Below, piece after piece: positions 5,362 through 7,468 of a stretch of 7,468 nucleotides of DNA. The stretch comes from Chlamydiae bacterium RIFCSPHIGHO2_12_FULL_27_8 (GTDB lineage Bacteria; Chlamydiota; Chlamydiia; Chlamydiales; SM23-39). Under the pieces are notes generated by a model. That model had not been told where the DNA came from, made no database searches, and was given only the letters and a program-made list of their open reading frames with translations. Position numbers and translations under genes: made by a program. The stretch is taken from the NCBI GenBank assembly GCA_001796155.1, contig MGLU01000091.1, positions 1,246 through 8,713 on the forward strand. The letters run 5' to 3'. Numbering within the stretch: position 1 is the first letter of the stretch; each line of letters begins with the position of its first letter.

Positions 5362-7428
5362 ATGCATCAAGTACATTTTATACAGAAAATATATAGTAAG
5401 TTTTTCCCTCAGAGCTTCACAAAAGCCTTGAAGTCTATAGACATTCCTGATAAATGGAAAAATTTAAATAATGATGAAAAGAAAAAGCAGTCGGTTCAGC
5501 TTTTGGATGAAGGAGAAAAACTTCTTTCAAAAAATGATTTGAATGCAATTAAGTTCTTTAACGATGCATCTTTGCTAGATCCGACAAATCCTTTAATATG
5601 GTACAGACAAGGACTTGCTTTTTTTGATTATGGAAGTAATCAAAATGAAGAAAAAGCTTACCATTTAGCAAGTAAAAATTTTAAAATTGCAGTTAGTTTG
5701 GATTCGGAAATATTTGATTTCTGGTGGGCATGGGGAAATGTTTTATATGTTCTTTCAAATAAAGGCTATGAGTATAATTACCTTCAAGAAGCTAAAAAAA
5801 AATATAAACATGCTATACATCTCTCCAAAAACCAGAATGATGCCGTTTTATCTGAACTTTACTGGGATTACGCTCTTATTTTAACTAAGATTTCAGAGCA
5901 TTCCGGAGAAGCTATAGATTTAAAACTCGCTATTGAATCTTTTCAGAAATCCTCTTTTTTACAAAAAGATATATCTGCTGCATTTTTATATGATTTTGGA
6001 AGTTCATATTTAAAAATGGGAACATTAATTAATGAAGCAAATATTTATCTTCAAGCTATAGATTATTTTAAACTAGCTGTAGAGAAATCAAAAAAATATG
6101 TTGACGCATGGGTTTCAATCGCTCATTCATATACACAGCTTTACATAAATACTCTAGATGAAGAATATTTTAATTTAGCTTGTAAAAATTTTGAAACTGC
6201 TGCTGAAATAAACCCCTTAGATTCTGAAATTTGGTTGGACTATGCAAATATTTTAGCTGAAAGCGGAAAACTCAATCAAGATCCTAAAAAATTAAGAGCT
6301 TCTATTGAAAAATGCATAAAAGCTTATAAAAGAAATAAAAAAAATCCTGAAATTATTGGCACCTGGGTTGAATCTTTATCTTTACTTGGTGCTTTAACAA
6401 ACAGACTAGATTTAATTTTGGAAGCAGAAAAAAAAATTATGACAGCTACGGATTTATATTCCGAAGAAACAGATTTATGGTATTCTTACGGTATATGCCA
6501 AAAAGCCTTTGGTATATACTATTCAGATATTGATTATGAATATTTTGCTATCGAAAAATATCAAATAGGTCTTTCTATTGATAGAACAAGTTCTGAAATT
6601 TGGTATGAACTTGCAAATTCCCATTCAAAAATAGGTAAAGAGACAGATGATATCGATATGCTTGAAAGAGCAATAAAATTCTATTCAAAATCAATTGATT
6701 TAAAGGCATCATGCCCTTCTATTATATTTGAACATGCAAAAGCTTTAACATATTTAGGCTCGCTGACTCTCTGCAAAAAAACTTTAGAAGATGCTATTAA
6801 AAAATTTGAATCGGCATTAAATATCCAAAAAAATGCAATACTATCTCATCCTGACTGGCTATATTACTATGCAAGAGCTTTGGATCTCTATGGAGATCTA
6901 AATGAAACAGAAAATTATTATTTAAAAGCTATTGAAGTATTTCATTCAGTTCTGCTTGTAGATCCGGATTTTCCAAAAATTCATTTTAGATTGGCCCTTT
7001 GTTACTCACATCTTTTAGAACTCTCTCCAAAACATCAATATTTTGAAAAAGCTACTCACTGTTTTTCATTAGCTACAAGACAGGACATGGAAGATCAAGA
7101 AGTTTGGCTTGAATGGGGATTAACGCTTATTAACTTTGCATATGAAAACAATATAGGTAATGAAAAAAATGAATATTTTTTTGAAGCTGAACAAAAAATT
7201 CTGAAAGCCGGCAGACTTGGAAATCAGCATGCATATTACCATCTTGCTTGTCTGTATTCATTAACATACAGATTTGATGAATCAATAAATTTATTAGAAA
7301 AAGCTTTTCTATGCGACATGCTTCCTCCTATCGAAGAAATGCTTGATGATGAGTGGCTAGATCCTTTAAGGGAAACAGAAAGTTTCCATCAATTTCTAAA
7401 TAGAATAGAAAAAAAACAAAATATCTAG
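5362..7428 (+). CDS. Large TPR-repeat protein with about 14 extended repeats
   Basis: A 688-residue all-helical protein, probably a superhelical scaffold for protein-protein contacts; its partner is unknown. After a basic, amphipathic N-terminus (1-45) an irregular first unit leads into repeats. An aromatic anchor recurs at W80, W121, W168, Y210, W250, W291, W335, W373, W414, F456, Y501, F542, W582 and Y625. The spacing is 38-47 residues, mean about 42. Each unit reads roughly [IL]W-x-[DE]-Y-A...L....G..., then an Asp/Glu/Tyr-rich insert of about 8 residues, then A-[IK]-x-x-[FY]-x-x-A-[LIV]-x-[LI]-[DN], i.e. TPR helix pairs with an inserted turn rather than 34-residue TPRs. The C-terminus DEWLDPLRETESFHQFLN (663-680) is the common end of TPR proteins. 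No signal peptide, membrane helix or catalytic domain is seen. The start at 5362 is the only reasonable ATG; its ribosome site is weak. Divergent from the 192-residue gene. A large conserved protein near mgtE in Chlamydia (CT195) may be a counterpart, but I cannot confirm this. Confidence 0.9.
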   Translation: MHQVHFIQKIYSKFFPQSFTKALKSIDIPDKWKNLNNDEKKKQSVQLLDEGEKLLSKNDLNAIKFFNDASLLDPTNPLIWYRQGLAFFDYGSNQNEEKAYHLASKNFKIAVSLDSEIFDFWWAWGNVLYVLSNKGYEYNYLQEAKKKYKHAIHLSKNQNDAVLSELYWDYALILTKISEHSGEAIDLKLAIESFQKSSFLQKDISAAFLYDFGSSYLKMGTLINEANIYLQAIDYFKLAVEKSKKYVDAWVSIAHSYTQLYINTLDEEYFNLACKNFETAAEINPLDSEIWLDYANILAESGKLNQDPKKLRASIEKCIKAYKRNKKNPEIIGTWVESLSLLGALTNRLDLILEAEKKIMTATDLYSEETDLWYSYGICQKAFGIYYSDIDYEYFAIEKYQIGLSIDRTSSEIWYELANSHSKIGKETDDIDMLERAIKFYSKSIDLKASCPSIIFEHAKALTYLGSLTLCKKTLEDAIKKFESALNIQKNAILSHPDWLYYYARALDLYGDLNETENYYLKAIEVFHSVLLVDPDFPKIHFRLALCYSHLLELSPKHQYFEKATHCFSLATRQDMEDQEVWLEWGLTLINFAYENNIGNEKNEYFFEAEQKILKAGRLGNQHAYYHLACLYSLTYRFDESINLLEKAFLCDMLPPIEEMLDDEWLDPLRETESFHQFLNRIEKKQNI
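5429..7411 (+). repeat. Degenerate internal protein repeat array of about 126 bp (42 codons)
   Basis: The TPR gene body consists of about 14 diverged tandem units of 38-47 codons, recognisable by a recurring Trp/Tyr plus acidic-aromatic pair. Nucleotide identity between units is low, so this is an old amplification at protein level and not a recent tandem duplication. Confidence 0.6.
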
Positions 7429-7468
7429 AAAGCATCTTTTAATTTTGTTATAATCTTATTTTTAAAGA

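Noticed and set aside
5334..5396. Short open frame of 20 codons (MMEFTRKKEY...) overlapping the TPR gene start, a possible leader peptide
   Set aside because: Its first ATG overlaps the TATAAT box, so it would lie upstream of the predicted transcription start, and no ribosome site is seen.
5687..5884. Plus-strand 65-codon open frame inside the TPR gene
   Set aside because: Out-of-frame reading of well-defined TPR codons.
7429..7468. TATAAT at 7449-7454, possible promoter of a gene beyond the window
   Set aside because: No -35 partner at 16-18 nt, and the downstream gene is not visible.
1..7468. tRNA or rRNA genes, CRISPR arrays, insertion sequences or attachment sites
   Set aside because: I read the intergenic gaps by eye and found no cloverleaf-like GC-rich segment, spaced direct repeats, transposase or terminal inverted repeats. 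The only strong inverted repeat is the terminator at 4511-4541.

Overview
The window is a very AT-rich piece of bacterial chromosome (most codons end in A or T, with long A and T runs). The gene order mgtE - DUF721/dciA - gyrB resembles my recollection of the gyrA-gyrB-CT191...mgtE neighbourhood of Chlamydia. The GyrB N-terminus, a branched-chain amino acid importer and a large TPR protein also suit a host-associated member of the Chlamydiota. That assignment is an inference from gene content and order; no marker gene in the window is decisive.

Layout. Positions 1-2172 form a minus-strand block, read right to left: mgtE (magnesium channel/transporter), a small DciA/DUF721 protein (helicase loading), then the N-terminal 106 codons of gyrB, cut by the window edge. 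A 142-bp divergent intergenic region separates mgtE from a plus-strand pair. This pair is a 68-residue histone-fold protein whose stop overlaps the start of a UbiA/MenA-type prenyltransferase (2315-3390). The prenyltransferase meets a minus-strand brnQ transporter tail to tail, overlapping it by 21 bp. Upstream of brnQ lies a textbook intrinsic terminator (4511-4541) that closes a 192-residue minus-strand protein I cannot identify. A 208-bp divergent promoter region then leads to a 688-residue plus-strand protein built of about 14 TPR-like units of about 42 residues.

How the genes fit together. gyrB and dciA belong to DNA topology and replication. mgtE and brnQ import Mg2+ and branched-chain amino acids. 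The prenyltransferase makes the lipid-linked quinone precursor for membrane respiration. The histone-fold protein is a likely nucleoid protein, and it is odd to find it translationally coupled to a quinone gene. It is the most interesting item here: a true core-histone fold (not the H1-like Hc1/Hc2 of Chlamydia), with the RKTV loop and Arg-Asp pair of archaeal and Bdellovibrio-type histones plus a C-terminal CxxC tail. The unknown 192-residue protein and the TPR protein are divergently transcribed from adjacent sigma70-like promoters and are the other candidates for lineage-specific biology.
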